The notes below the pieces were generated by a model. The model did not search any database and was not told the DNA's origin. It saw only the letters and a list, made by a program, of their open reading frames with translations. This document shows positions 48,317-58,202 of a stretch of DNA of 63,404 nucleotides, piece after piece; within the stretch, counting starts at the first letter, position 1, and each line of letters opens with the position of its first letter. The DNA is taken from contig PMEM01000017.1 of assembly GCA_003155795.1 (NCBI GenBank), positions 1 through 63,404 on the forward strand. The letters run 5' to 3'. The stretch comes from Gemmatimonadota bacterium (GTDB taxonomy: Bacteria > Gemmatimonadota > Gemmatimonadetes > Gemmatimonadales > Gemmatimonadaceae). Position numbers and translations under genes: made by a program.

Positions 48317-50992
48317 CTAGCGGTCAGGGGAGACCTCTAGTGCGGCGTGCGCGGCTGCGAGTCTGGCGATCGGAACGCGATAAGGTGAGCATGAGACGTA
48401 GTCGAGGCCGATGGCGTGACAGAAAGCCACCGAACGCGGCTCGCCTCCGTGCTCGCCGCAGATACCCAATTTAATCCCCGGTCGGGCATTTCGCCCGTCC
48501 TCCACGGCCATGCGGATCAGGCGGCCAACTCCGACGGTGTCCAGAGTCTGGAATGGATCATCCAGAAAAATGCCACTTTCTACGTAAGAAGGAAGGAACC
48601 GGCCTGCGTCGTCTCGGCTGAGGCCGTAAGTGGTCTGGGTCAGGTCGTTGGTCCCGAAGCTGAAGAATTGGGCCCGTTTGGCAATTTCTCCGGCTGTGAG
48701 AGCGGCCCTTGGAAGCTCTATCATCGTACCAATAAGGTAGGTGACGGATTCCCTCATGACTCCCAGGACCTGGTCGGCTGCGTTCTCAAGGATGGCGCGC
48801 TGGTTGTCAAATTCTGTCACCGCGGCGACCAGGGGGACCATTATTTCGGGTCTGACGTCAATGCCGCGGCGTTTTACGCGGACCGCTGCCTCGAAGATGG
48901 CTCGGCCCTGCATTTCGGTTATCTCGGGGTAGGTAATGCCGAGCCGGCAACCCCTGTGTCCAAGCATAGGGTTGGTTTCCCTGAGCGACTCCACAATGCG
49001 CTGGAGATCACTCCTGGGAATGTCGAGGCTACGGGCGAGGAGCTTGCTTTCCTCGCCGCCGTGCGGGAGGAACTCGTGCAGTGGGGGGTCCAGCAACCGT
49101 ATGGTCACCGGAAGGCCGTCCATGGCCTCGAAAATTCCTTCGAAGTCGGCACGCTGCATTGGAAGCAGCTTTGCTAGTGCCCGCCGACGACCGGACCCAT
49201 CGCGGGCGACGATCATCTCGCGCATCACCTGGATCCGCTCACCCTCGAAGAACATATGCTCCGTTCGACAGAGCCCGATCCCCTCGGCGCCGAAATTCCG
49301 CGCTATCCGAGCGTCGCGTGGCGTGTCGGCGTTGGCGCGGACTTTGAGCGTTCGAACCTCGTCGGCCCAGCCCAGGAGTTCCGCATAGGCCTGATATGTT
49401 GGCGCGGCGGCGGGCCTGAGAGTTCCGTTGGTGACCTGTACGACCTCGCTGGGAATCGTCGGCAGTGCGCCAGCGAAGACTCGCCCCGTTGCGCCATCGA
49501 GGGTGATGTAGTCGCCCTCGTTGATCGTCATTCCGTTGACGTTGAATCGCCGATGTTCAAGTTCGACGTGGATATCGCGACAGCCAACGACCGCGCACTT
49601 TCCCATTCCCCGTGCAACAACTGCCGCGTGGCTCGTCATGCCACCACGAGCTGTCAGCACTGCTCGCGCCGCGACGATACCGTGAAAGTCTTCGGGAGTG
49701 GTTTCTTCGCGAACCAGAATTACTGCATCTCCGTTTGCGGCGCGTGATTCGGCGCTATCGGGGTCGAACACCGCAATGCCGCTTGCCGCGCCGGGGCTCG
49801 CTGGCAAGCCGGTGCATAGCGGCTTGGCGCGAGCCGTCGGATCGATGACAGGGTGGAGCAGCTGGTCGAGCTGTGCAGCCGGCACGCGGAGAATTGCATC
49901 GCGTCTGCTTATGAGTCCTTCCGCGACCATGTCACGCGCGATCCGCACGGCAGCTGCTGCGGTGCGTTTCCCGGTGCGCGTCTGCAGCAGGTACAGCGTG
50001 CCGCGTTCCACAGTGAACTCGATGTCCTGCATGTCGCGGAAATGCCGCTCAAGTCGCGCCTGCGTATCCATGAGCTGCTCGAAGGCAGCCGGAAGCTGGC
50101 TCGCCATCTGGTCGATGGCAATTGGGGTTCGAATGCCGGCGACGACGTCTTCGCCCTGCGCGTTGATCAGGAATTCACCGTAGAACTTGTGCTCACCTGT
50201 CGATGGATCGCGTGTGAATGCAACGCCGGTTCCGGAATCATTACCAAGATTTCCGAATACCATCGCGACGATGTTCACACCGGTGCCGAGCGTTTCGGGA
50301 ATGCCGTTCACACGTCGGTAATCGCGAGCCTTCTTGAGCGTCCATGAGCGCCAAACGGCCTGAATTGCGCCCCAGAGTTGTTCCGTTGGATCGGTCGGGA
50401 ATGGAGTGCCAGTCCGGTGACGTACAACGCCCTTGAATTCTTCCACAAGGTTGCGGAGGTTGTCCTCGCTCAGCTCTGCGTCAGTTGAAACGCCGGCAGT
50501 CATGCGTTTCGCTGTAAGCAGATGCTCAAAGTCGCTGCTTGGTACATCCAGCACGACGTCGGCGTACATCTGGATGAAACGGCGGTACGAGTCGTACGCA
50601 AAGCGCGCGCTTCCGCTCGCGCGCGCAAGGCTGACCACGGTGCGATCGTTGAGTCCCAGATTCAGGATTGTCTCCATCATCCCCGGCATCGATACGGACG
50701 CCCCGGAACGCACGGAAACGAGCAGCGGATTGACGGAATCGCTGAACCTCTTTCCGGAAGTTGCTTCGAGCCGCGCTACGCTTGCATCGACTTCAGCGCG
50801 TAGTTCGTCTGAATACTCACCTTTTTGCAGATACGCGATGCATTCGCTGCAAGCGATCGTGAAGCCGGGCGGTACGGGTACTCCAAGATTGGTCATCTCA
50901 GCGAGATTGGCGCCCTTTCCTCCGAGCATTTCCTTCATCTCCCGCGCGCCTTCGGCGTTGCCCGCACCGAAGAAGAAGACTTTTTTGCTCAC
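48317..50992 (-). CDS. ppdK: pyruvate, phosphate dikinase
   Basis: 891 aa, full length. It interconverts PEP + AMP + PPi with pyruvate + ATP + Pi. The N-terminal ATP-grasp part begins GAGNAEGAREMKEMLGGKGANLAEM, the phospho-His lies in TARGGMTSHAAVVARGMGK near the middle, and the PEP/pyruvate barrel carries GLCRTEHMFF and the closing GICGEHGGEPRS and LDYVSCSPYRVP segments. It lies two bases after purF. The direction (PEP formation or glycolytic ATP formation) cannot be read from sequence. Confidence 0.96.
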   Translation of the reverse strand: MSKKVFFFGAGNAEGAREMKEMLGGKGANLAEMTNLGVPVPPGFTIACSECIAYLQKGEYSDELRAEVDASVARLEATSGKRFSDSVNPLLVSVRSGASVSMPGMMETILNLGLNDRTVVSLARASGSARFAYDSYRRFIQMYADVVLDVPSSDFEHLLTAKRMTAGVSTDAELSEDNLRNLVEEFKGVVRHRTGTPFPTDPTEQLWGAIQAVWRSWTLKKARDYRRVNGIPETLGTGVNIVAMVFGNLGNDSGTGVAFTRDPSTGEHKFYGEFLINAQGEDVVAGIRTPIAIDQMASQLPAAFEQLMDTQARLERHFRDMQDIEFTVERGTLYLLQTRTGKRTAAAAVRIARDMVAEGLISRRDAILRVPAAQLDQLLHPVIDPTARAKPLCTGLPASPGAASGIAVFDPDSAESRAANGDAVILVREETTPEDFHGIVAARAVLTARGGMTSHAAVVARGMGKCAVVGCRDIHVELEHRRFNVNGMTINEGDYITLDGATGRVFAGALPTIPSEVVQVTNGTLRPAAAPTYQAYAELLGWADEVRTLKVRANADTPRDARIARNFGAEGIGLCRTEHMFFEGERIQVMREMIVARDGSGRRRALAKLLPMQRADFEGIFEAMDGLPVTIRLLDPPLHEFLPHGGEESKLLARSLDIPRSDLQRIVESLRETNPMLGHRGCRLGITYPEITEMQGRAIFEAAVRVKRRGIDVRPEIMVPLVAAVTEFDNQRAILENAADQVLGVMRESVTYLIGTMIELPRAALTAGEIAKRAQFFSFGTNDLTQTTYGLSRDDAGRFLPSYVESGIFLDDPFQTLDTVGVGRLIRMAVEDGRNARPGIKLGICGEHGGEPRSVAFCHAIGLDYVSCSPYRVPIARLAAAHAALEVSPDR

Positions 50993-50994
50993 GC

Positions 50995-52371
50995 TCAGCA
51001 GCCACAGCCGAAGCGAAGCTTATCCGGGTCCGTCGGCGGCGCCGTTGGATAATCGCCGGAAAAGCATGCGTGGCAGAAGCCCTCGGGGCCATCCGGCACC
51101 GCATTCAACATTCCATCGAGCGACAGATAACCGAGTGAATCGACTCCAATATGCTCCGCGATTTCATCGACGGTGTAATTGGCAGCAATCAAGTGCTCGC
51201 GGTTTGGAGTGTCGATCCCGTAGTAGCACGGACCTGTAACGGGGGGAGAGCTGACACGCATGTGCACTTCGGTAGCACCAGCACCGCGTACCATGGCAAC
51301 GAGGCCGCGAGTAGTCGTTCCGCGAACGATGGAATCGTCTACCATTACTACGCGTTTGCCTTGGAGGACTTCGCGCACGGCATTGTACTTCACCTTGACC
51401 TTGGCGTCCCTGCCAGCCTGTTCAGGCTGGATGAACGTGCGCCCGACATAATGGTTGCGAATGAGGGCGAGTTCGTAAGGGATGTGCGATTCCTCGGCGT
51501 ATCCGAGTGCCGCCGAGTTTGAAGAGTCCGGCACGGCGAAGACGAGATCTGCACTCGGGGCGGGGCACTCTCTCGCGAGTTGTCGACCGAGCGCCCGCCG
51601 CGCGCGGTCCACCGAGCCACCAAAGACGCGGCTATCTGGTCGTGCGAAATAGACGTACTCGAATACGCAGCGAGCTGAAGGCTTTCGCTCGAACGGAAAT
51701 ATGGATCGAATACCGTTCGCGTCCACCGCGATGATCTCGCCACGCTCCACCTCACGAATCGCTGTTGCGTTGACGATATCGAGCGCACAGGTCTCAGATG
51801 CGAATACGATTGCGCCGTTTACACTGCCCATTACCAGAGGACGCCACCCACGCGGATCTCGCGCAGCGAGCAGCGTATCACCGATGATAGCCACGAGAGA
51901 GTAGGCGCCTTCTACCGGAGCGAGCGCTGATGCCAATCGTGTTTCCGGTGCGCCGTCTGCCGCTTTCGCAATCCGGTGTACCATGACTTCCGAGTCGATT
52001 GTAGAAGAAAAAATCGAACCCTGATCCTCCAACTCGCGACGTAGTTCGGTGGCATTCGTGAGATTGCCGTTGTGTCCGAGCGCGATGTGCCCGTCCCGGG
52101 AGCGTGCGAGGATCGGCTGCGCATTCTCGATCGTGGAGCTACCGGCTGTGCTGTAGCGGGTGTGACCTATGGCCAGACGTGCATCGAGGGGCGCATTGCG
52201 CGTGCTCGCTTCGGATATGAGGCCCATCGCCCGAGTTGCGCGTGCTACGCCTTCCGGGCTGACAGATACCATGCCCCAGGACTCCTGCCCGCGATGCTGT
52301 AAAGAGTACAGTCCGAGTTGCGTCAGCGACGCCGCTCGATCATCTCCGAAAATGCCAAATACGCCACACAT
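50995..52371 (-). CDS. purF: amidophosphoribosyltransferase
   Basis: 458 aa, first committed step of purine synthesis (PRPP + Gln to phosphoribosylamine + PPi). Nucleophile Cys2 is exposed by a start MCGVFGIFG with no propeptide visible. The PRPP loop is VVMVDDSIVRGTTTRGL near residue 340. Cysteines for the 4Fe-4S cluster of the Bacillus-type enzyme are present (Cys in PPVTGPCYYGID, CHACFSGDYP, and FGCGC at the end). Its start abuts the purL stop. Confidence 0.96.
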   Translation of the reverse strand: MCGVFGIFGDDRAASLTQLGLYSLQHRGQESWGMVSVSPEGVARATRAMGLISEASTRNAPLDARLAIGHTRYSTAGSSTIENAQPILARSRDGHIALGHNGNLTNATELRRELEDQGSIFSSTIDSEVMVHRIAKAADGAPETRLASALAPVEGAYSLVAIIGDTLLAARDPRGWRPLVMGSVNGAIVFASETCALDIVNATAIREVERGEIIAVDANGIRSIFPFERKPSARCVFEYVYFARPDSRVFGGSVDRARRALGRQLARECPAPSADLVFAVPDSSNSAALGYAEESHIPYELALIRNHYVGRTFIQPEQAGRDAKVKVKYNAVREVLQGKRVVMVDDSIVRGTTTRGLVAMVRGAGATEVHMRVSSPPVTGPCYYGIDTPNREHLIAANYTVDEIAEHIGVDSLGYLSLDGMLNAVPDGPEGFCHACFSGDYPTAPPTDPDKLRFGCGC

Positions 52372-54675
52372 CTAGGCCAACACTCCTTCGACTTCGTCGA
52401 TTACGATCGCCTGGGCGGTCGTGTTCATAATTTTCGGAATAGCCGTGTGATACGCCTCGCCGAGCTGATCCGTTCCAATTCTGACCTTCTGGCGCCCGAC
52501 GCGAATCGTTAAACCTTCATCGCGTGACCTCACCACGCCGATCTTGCGTGCTGGCACAGAATTCTCCGCCGCGATCTGCAGTACGCGATCGGCGTCACCC
52601 GATGAGACGATGACTCGCCCCTGAGCTTCACCGAAAAGGACTGCGCGGTCCGGTAGAGAATCCCATGGTGCAAGGTCGATATCCGCACCAGTTGTAGCTT
52701 CGGCGTCGGACATCATGCACTCAGCGATCGCTATTGCGAGCCCGCCGTCACTGCAATCGTGGGCTGACGCGACGACCCCAGCCTGGATGGCCTGGAGCAG
52801 CGTGTTGATCACGCCTCGCTCGCGGACGATGTCGCACCCGGGTGGTGCGCCACCCGTGACGCCGTGCACTGTCGCAAGGTATTCGCTGCCGCCAATCTCA
52901 TCGGTGCAGTCCCCGAGCAGCACAATCGCGTCGCCAACGTTGCGGAACGTTGAACGTGTAATGTGCTCCAGCGAGTCGATCACACCGACCATTCCAATTA
53001 CAGGCGTTGGGTATACGCTGCCAGTTGGACTTTCGTTATAGAACGAGACGTTGCCGCCCGTGACTGGCGTGTCAAGCGCGATGCACGCCTCGCTGATGCC
53101 CGCGACGGCTTCGGTGAACTGGAAGAAGATTTCCGGACGAGTCGGATTACCAAAGTTCAGACAATTCGTGATTGCGAGGGGACGTGCGCCCGTACAAGCG
53201 ACGTTGCGCGCCGCTTCCGCCACTGCAATGCGGCCGCCGACACGTGGATCCAACGCGACATAGCGTCCGTTGCAGTCAGTCTTCACCGCGATGGCACGGT
53301 CCGTCCCGCGAATTCGTAACACTGCCGCGTCACCGCCCGGTCCGACGACCGTGTTGGTACGAACGGTAGAATCATACTGCTGGAATGCCCAACGCTTACT
53401 CGCAATCGTCGGACTGGCTAGAAGTTTGAGCATCGTCCACGCCGGATCACGTTCTTCGGGGAGTTCAGCAATTGCGCTGACATCCATGGCGCGAAGTCTG
53501 ATTGCGTCTGCGCCTTCCCTGGCAGGGACATCATACCGAGGGCATTGAGTGACAAGGTCGGAACCAGGAAATTCAGCAACGACCGTATCTCCTTCTGTCA
53601 CGCGATACACTGGTTCGGCGATGACTTTGCCGATTACTTCGGCCGTGAGATCCCACTTGAAGAGAATCGCGCGAACAGCTTCCTCGTGCCCTTGAAGTGC
53701 GACAACGAGCATCCTTTCCTGCGATTCGCTGAGGAGTATCTCATACGGTGTCATTCCTGTTTCGCGCACCGGTACAAGACTGGTGTCGATCGTCACGCCG
53801 ACATCGCCGCGCGCGGCCATCTCGGCAGATGAAGACGTAAGGCCCGCCGCACCCATGTCCTGGATTGCGACGATGTGTCCGCTCCGGATCAGTTCAAGGC
53901 TGGCCTCAAGCAGGAGCTTTTCGGTAAATGGATCGCCGACCTGCACACGGGGCCGCTTTGCTTCACTGGCTTCCGACAGGTCTTCCGACGCGAACGATGC
54001 TCCGTGTATGCCGTCGCGGCCTGTGCGAGCGCCAACACAGAGGATTGAGTTTCCTACGCCCTGTGCCTTCGCAAGAATCAGCTCATCTTCGCGCAGCATC
54101 CCGACGCACATCGCGTTGACCAGCGGATTGCCATCATACGCAGGGTCGAATACAATCTCCCCGGCGACTGTCGGAACGCCGATGCAGTTACCGTAGTCTC
54201 CTATTCCCCTCACAACTCCGGCGAACAGATAACGATTGCGTGCGCTGTCGAGTGAGCCAAAACGCAGCGAGTTGAGCATCGCGATCGGGCGTGCACCCAT
54301 TGTGAAGACGTCACGCAATATTCCGCCCACACCTGTGGCCGCGCCCTGATAGGGCTCGATCGCCGACGGGTGGTTGTGTGATTCGATCTTGAATGCGATT
54401 GCGATGCCATCGCCAATCCTGACGACTCCGGCGTTCTCTCCGGGTCCCTGAATTACGGCAGCGCCCTCGGTCGGAAGGGTCCGAAGCGTATTCTTTGAAT
54501 GCTTGTACGAACAATGCTCGTTCCAGAGCGCGCTCACGATACCGAGTTCGGTAAACGTGGGTGCTCTGCCGAGCATTTTTGACACCCGGTCGAATTCACC
54601 GGGTGTGAGCCCGTGTTCCTTTACCAGTTCTGGCGTGATGGCTGGATCGCCGGGGCGGGGAAGTACTTCGCTCAT
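52372..54675 (-). CDS. purL: FGAM synthase subunit PurL (small type)
   Basis: 767 aa, the form that lacks the fused glutaminase and works as a complex with PurS and PurQ, whose genes are immediately upstream. N-terminal [25 protein letters not shown] with the catalytic His, [20 protein letters not shown], and [14 protein letters not shown] motifs are all present, with a second AIR-synthase-like half later ([13 protein letters not shown]). One-base spacing to purQ. Confidence 0.97.
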   Translation of the reverse strand: MSEVLPRPGDPAITPELVKEHGLTPGEFDRVSKMLGRAPTFTELGIVSALWNEHCSYKHSKNTLRTLPTEGAAVIQGPGENAGVVRIGDGIAIAFKIESHNHPSAIEPYQGAATGVGGILRDVFTMGARPIAMLNSLRFGSLDSARNRYLFAGVVRGIGDYGNCIGVPTVAGEIVFDPAYDGNPLVNAMCVGMLREDELILAKAQGVGNSILCVGARTGRDGIHGASFASEDLSEASEAKRPRVQVGDPFTEKLLLEASLELIRSGHIVAIQDMGAAGLTSSSAEMAARGDVGVTIDTSLVPVRETGMTPYEILLSESQERMLVVALQGHEEAVRAILFKWDLTAEVIGKVIAEPVYRVTEGDTVVAEFPGSDLVTQCPRYDVPAREGADAIRLRAMDVSAIAELPEERDPAWTMLKLLASPTIASKRWAFQQYDSTVRTNTVVGPGGDAAVLRIRGTDRAIAVKTDCNGRYVALDPRVGGRIAVAEAARNVACTGARPLAITNCLNFGNPTRPEIFFQFTEAVAGISEACIALDTPVTGGNVSFYNESPTGSVYPTPVIGMVGVIDSLEHITRSTFRNVGDAIVLLGDCTDEIGGSEYLATVHGVTGGAPPGCDIVRERGVINTLLQAIQAGVVASAHDCSDGGLAIAIAECMMSDAEATTGADIDLAPWDSLPDRAVLFGEAQGRVIVSSGDADRVLQIAAENSVPARKIGVVRSRDEGLTIRVGRQKVRIGTDQLGEAYHTAIPKIMNTTAQAIVIDEVEGVLA

Positions 54676-54676
54676 G

Positions 54677-55369
54677 TCAGGCGGCTACTCCCGCCAGCAG
54701 GCTGTGAAACAGTCCAAGTCCGTCAGGCACTCCGAGGAGCGGATCAACGGCTCGTTCCGGGTGCGGCATCAAGCCAAGTACATTACCAGACTCGTTCAGT
54801 ATGCCCGCGATGGAATTGACTGATCCGTTCACGTTGTACGCATCGCCAATGCTTCCGTCCGGCGCAGAGTATCGAAACGCGACGCGCCCGTCGTCCTCGA
54901 GCGAAGCTATGACATCCGGATCAGCTATGTAGCGGCCATCGCCGTGCGCGATGGGAAGACGGAGCACCTGCGCAGCGAAATACTCATGCGTAAACATGCT
55001 CGTTGCATTCTCTACGCGTACGGTCACCACGCGTGAGATGAAGCGACGCGAGATATTGCGCATCAAGGCGCCTGGTAGCAACCCCGCCTCACAAGCGACC
55101 TGAAATCCATTGCAGATCGCGAGGATTGGCGCACCGCGCTTTGCGTGCGCAACAACTTCGGTCATGATTGGACTGAACCGGGCGATAGCTCCGGCACGAA
55201 GATAGTCACCGTAACTGAATCCCCCTGGCAGGATGACCACATCGGAGTCCTTCAGGTCGTGATCCTTATGCCACAGGTACACCGCTTCTTCACCGAGCGC
55301 TTCCGCCGCAGCGTGATATGCATCGTAATCGCCGTTCGACCCCGGGAAGGTTACGATCCCGAATTTCAT
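54677..55369 (-). CDS. purQ: FGAM synthase glutaminase subunit PurQ
   Basis: 230 aa class I glutamine amidotransferase. The start [16 protein letters not shown], the [16 protein letters not shown] oxyanion region, the nucleophile in [19 protein letters not shown] and the His/Glu in [12 protein letters not shown] are intact. It supplies ammonia to PurL. It overlaps purS by ATGA. Confidence 0.96.
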   Translation of the reverse strand: MKFGIVTFPGSNGDYDAYHAAAEALGEEAVYLWHKDHDLKDSDVVILPGGFSYGDYLRAGAIARFSPIMTEVVAHAKRGAPILAICNGFQVACEAGLLPGALMRNISRRFISRVVTVRVENATSMFTHEYFAAQVLRLPIAHGDGRYIADPDVIASLEDDGRVAFRYSAPDGSIGDAYNVNGSVNSIAGILNESGNVLGLMPHPERAVDPLLGVPDGLGLFHSLLAGVAA

Positions 55370-55638
55370 GACTTGCCTCTGGGCTGTACTCTGGGCGCTT
55401 CCAGAGCGAAGTCCTCAATTACCGGGTTGGCGAGGAGTTTTTCGCACATGCGTTGCACAATCAGCGTCGCTGCCTCGGCGGAATCCGCGTCGACGTCGAC
55501 CGTCAGGAATCGTCCAATGCGGACATCTACGACCGATGCGAAGCCCAGAGTCTTCAGCGCTCCTACGACGGCCGCACCCTGCGGATCGAGGATTCCAGGG
55601 CGGGGGACAATCTGAACGGGAACGCGATATAACTCCAC
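55366..55638 (-). CDS. purS: FGAM synthase structural subunit PurS
   Basis: 90 aa, the normal small size. VQIVPRPGILDPQGAAVVGALKTLGF and the VRIGRFLTVDVDAD strand are the PurS signature. It bridges PurQ and PurL in the complex. It lies 7 bases after pssA and overlaps purQ. Confidence 0.94.
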   Translation of the reverse strand: MELYRVPVQIVPRPGILDPQGAAVVGALKTLGFASVVDVRIGRFLTVDVDADSAEAATLIVQRMCEKLLANPVIEDFALEAPRVQPRGKS

Positions 55639-55645
55639 TTATGCC

Positions 55646-56635
55646 TCAATCTTCGGATGAAGGTGATTGCTTGTCATCGCCGCCATCGCCGCCATCACGG
55701 CGGGGCCGACGTCGACGTCGACGTCGACGGGGTGGCGATGTGGCTGCGGAACTCGCCGCGGAGCTTGCTGGCATGTCGCCAGACGCGTACGGCATCGGAG
55801 ACGGCCCCCCTCTCGCGCTTGAGGAAGTCTCGATTCCGTCGTCGCCCTCGACGTCGTCATCGACTTCGTCAGATGCGCGACGCGCAACGAGGCCCAGGAA
55901 TACGGTCGAGCCAAGCCCATAGAGCACGTACGCGAGACAGGCCGGAAAGAAGAACTGCTTGGGCACGAAAAAGACGCCAACCACGGTGCCGACAATGACG
56001 AGCGTGCCAAGTATGTCGCGGAGCGACTTGAATCCAATGTTTGGCACCGCCGGGTACGACACATCGCTAACCATTAGCGCCCCAAGGCCGGCCATGACGA
56101 AACGCAGCATCACGTGCCACGGCAGGTTCGCGATGTTGGTGTCGTTGTAGAGCGGGGTCTGGCTGAACCAGTAATACGTCGCAAGCGTGAGACCGGCGGC
56201 CGGACTCGGCAGCCCGTGGAAGTATCGCTTTGGGCGACCGGCCTGCTCCACATTGAAGCGGGCAAGCCGAAGTGCTGCGCATGCGATGAACGCGAAGGAA
56301 AACACCCAGTCCCAGCCTTCCCGGTTGAGCACCGCGAAGTACATGATCATCGCCGGCGCGACGCCGAAAGAGACGATATCAACGAGTGAATCGAGTTCCG
56401 ATCCGAGCGGGCTGCCGGTGTTGGTTGCCCGGGCAACACGACCGTCGAACACATCGAAGATCCCCGCAAATACTACATAGAGACCCGCCTTCGAGGGATC
56501 GCCACGAGAGGCCGCGACGATGGCGAATATCCCGAAGAAGAGATTGGCGATCGTGAGACCACTCGGAAGCATGATCACCGCGCGACGAATGGGGCGTCGT
56601 TTGCGTTGATGTGATGCCGCAATTCGGGGACTCAT
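55646..56635 (-). CDS. pssA: CDP-diacylglycerol--serine O-phosphatidyltransferase, with charged C-terminal tail
   Basis: 329 aa. Makes phosphatidylserine. The CDP-alcohol phosphotransferase motif is complete: DGRVAR, eight residues, G, then SELDSLVD (near residues 64-84), within about 7-8 TM helices up to residue 245. The last 85 residues are an unusual hydrophilic tail: an acidic stretch, a Ser/Ala/Pro stretch, an eight-Arg run, then an Asp/Gly end. The tail is encoded by low-complexity DNA, including gtcgac repeats near 55710. It overlaps psd (ATGA), which uses its product. Confidence 0.93.
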   Translation of the reverse strand: MSPRIAASHQRKRRPIRRAVIMLPSGLTIANLFFGIFAIVAASRGDPSKAGLYVVFAGIFDVFDGRVARATNTGSPLGSELDSLVDIVSFGVAPAMIMYFAVLNREGWDWVFSFAFIACAALRLARFNVEQAGRPKRYFHGLPSPAAGLTLATYYWFSQTPLYNDTNIANLPWHVMLRFVMAGLGALMVSDVSYPAVPNIGFKSLRDILGTLVIVGTVVGVFFVPKQFFFPACLAYVLYGLGSTVFLGLVARRASDEVDDDVEGDDGIETSSSARGGPSPMPYASGDMPASSAASSAATSPPRRRRRRRRPRRDGGDGGDDKQSPSSED

Positions 56636-57285
56636 TTTACGAGATCTGCAAGGACAGTGGTTCCGGCAGTTGTGATATCACCGAGCTTCACTTTCACGGT
56701 CGATGTGGGAGGGATGAATACATCGACACGGGATCCGAATCGTATTATCCCGAATCTGTCGCCCTGGTGCGCCTCGTCGCCGACCTTGCTGTACGTCACG
56801 ATTCGTCGAGCGATAAGGCCCGCTATTTGACGCGTCAGTATGCGTACCCCGGATGGCGTCGTGACACCAATCGACATCTGCTCGTTTTCGAGACTCGATT
56901 TCTCCGCGGCGGCGTTCAGGAACTTGCCCTTGTTGTACCAGACAAAGTTGACGCGACCATCTACGGGGTATCTGTTGACGTGAACGTTGAAGACGTTCAT
57001 GAAGATCGAGATCCTCGTCGCCTGTCCTCCAATAAAACGAGGTTCGTCAACTTGTGTAATCATGAGCACCTTGCCGTCAGCGGGAGCAATGACGAGGGCA
57101 GCGCCGCGCGGCCCGGTGCGTTCGGGATCACGAAAGAAGTACGCGCACCAGAGCGCGAGAACGGTAACGACGACTGCCACGAGCCAAAGCGGCCACGATC
57201 GGAATTGCAGTGCAACGGCAAAGGCGATGACGACGAGCGCAACGCCAATTCCAATGAATGGCCATCCCTCGCGTGCGAAACTCAT
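56632..57285 (-). CDS. psd: phosphatidylserine decarboxylase (short type)
   Basis: 217 aa from ATG 57285 (ATGA with purC). Converts phosphatidylserine to phosphatidylethanolamine. Two TM helices near the N-terminus (about 8-50), then FFRDPER, APADGKV, and FMNVFNVHVNRYPVDG. The self-cleavage site that creates the pyruvoyl group is the Gly-Ser in IIRFGSRVDVF near residue 185, as in the short archaeal-like family. An upstream in-frame ATG at 57405 lies within purC and is not supported. Confidence 0.94.
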   Translation of the reverse strand: MSFAREGWPFIGIGVALVVIAFAVALQFRSWPLWLVAVVVTVLALWCAYFFRDPERTGPRGAALVIAPADGKVLMITQVDEPRFIGGQATRISIFMNVFNVHVNRYPVDGRVNFVWYNKGKFLNAAAEKSSLENEQMSIGVTTPSGVRILTRQIAGLIARRIVTYSKVGDEAHQGDRFGIIRFGSRVDVFIPPTSTVKVKLGDITTAGTTVLADLVK

Positions 57286-58202
57286 CGGTCGGATCCAGTT
57301 GCGAGAGGGGCGCCCGTGATGCGCCGGAATGCCTCCAGATAGCGATCGCTCATCGCGCGCGCAACGTCGTCGGGAATTTGCGGGCCTGGTGCCTCGCCAT
57401 TCCACTCGCCCTTGTCACGCAGTCTCTGCAGGTAGTCGCGCAGCGGTTGTTTGTCGAAGCTCGGCGGAGTTGTTCCCACGCGATAACTGTCGCGTGCCCA
57501 GAAGCGGGAACTGTCTGGCGTCATCACCTCGTCTATCAATATAACGTGACCGCCTCGCCGACCGAATTCGAACTTGGTATCAGCGAGGATCAACCCCGCC
57601 TTGGCGGCGACAGTGGCGCCGTATTCAAAGAGCCTTAGCGACAGACCCTCCAGTTCATCCGCCACCGGGCCAAGCCGTTCACGCGCATCGGCGCGGGAGA
57701 TATTCTCGTCGTGCCCGGCCTCCGCCTTTGTTGCTGGCGTGAAGATAGGATGCGGAAGCGCCTCGCTCTCCTGCATACCAGGGGGTAGCGGCTCACCGGC
57801 AAGTTTGCCGGTGGCGCGGTAGTCCTTCCAACCGCTTCCGGACAGGTATGCCCTGACAACGCATTCAACGGGAAATACATCGGCGCGATATCCCAGCATC
57901 GATCGACCGACAAGCTCTTCCCGATGCGGCTCAAGTGATGGGATCCGCGCAACTATTTCGTCGACGTCGGCCGTAATCATGTGATGCGGGATGTCGTGCA
58001 CCTGACCAAGCCACCAGGCGGTGAGCTGCGTGAGCACAGCACCCTTGTATGGGATCGGCCGGTCCATGACGACATCGAATGCGCTCACACGATCGGTGGC
58101 CACTAGCAGGAGCCGGTCTTGATCGACCTCGTACACGTCACGTACTTTACCGTGACGGAGAAGCGGCAGTGGCAGCGATGTAGTGCGGACGGTGGCGCTC
58201 AT
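57282..58202 (-). CDS. purC: SAICAR synthetase
   Basis: 306 aa, ligates aspartate to CAIR. The start LPLLRHGKVRDVYEVDQDRLLLVATDR, the RSMLGYRADVFPVECVVRAYLSGSGWKDY segment and LILADTKFEFGRR plus DEVMTPDSSRFW motifs are typical of the longer (yeast-like) PurC. ATGA overlaps on both sides. Confidence 0.96.
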   Translation of the reverse strand: MSATVRTTSLPLPLLRHGKVRDVYEVDQDRLLLVATDRVSAFDVVMDRPIPYKGAVLTQLTAWWLGQVHDIPHHMITADVDEIVARIPSLEPHREELVGRSMLGYRADVFPVECVVRAYLSGSGWKDYRATGKLAGEPLPPGMQESEALPHPIFTPATKAEAGHDENISRADARERLGPVADELEGLSLRLFEYGATVAAKAGLILADTKFEFGRRGGHVILIDEVMTPDSSRFWARDSYRVGTTPPSFDKQPLRDYLQRLRDKGEWNGEAPGPQIPDDVARAMSDRYLEAFRRITGAPLATGSDR

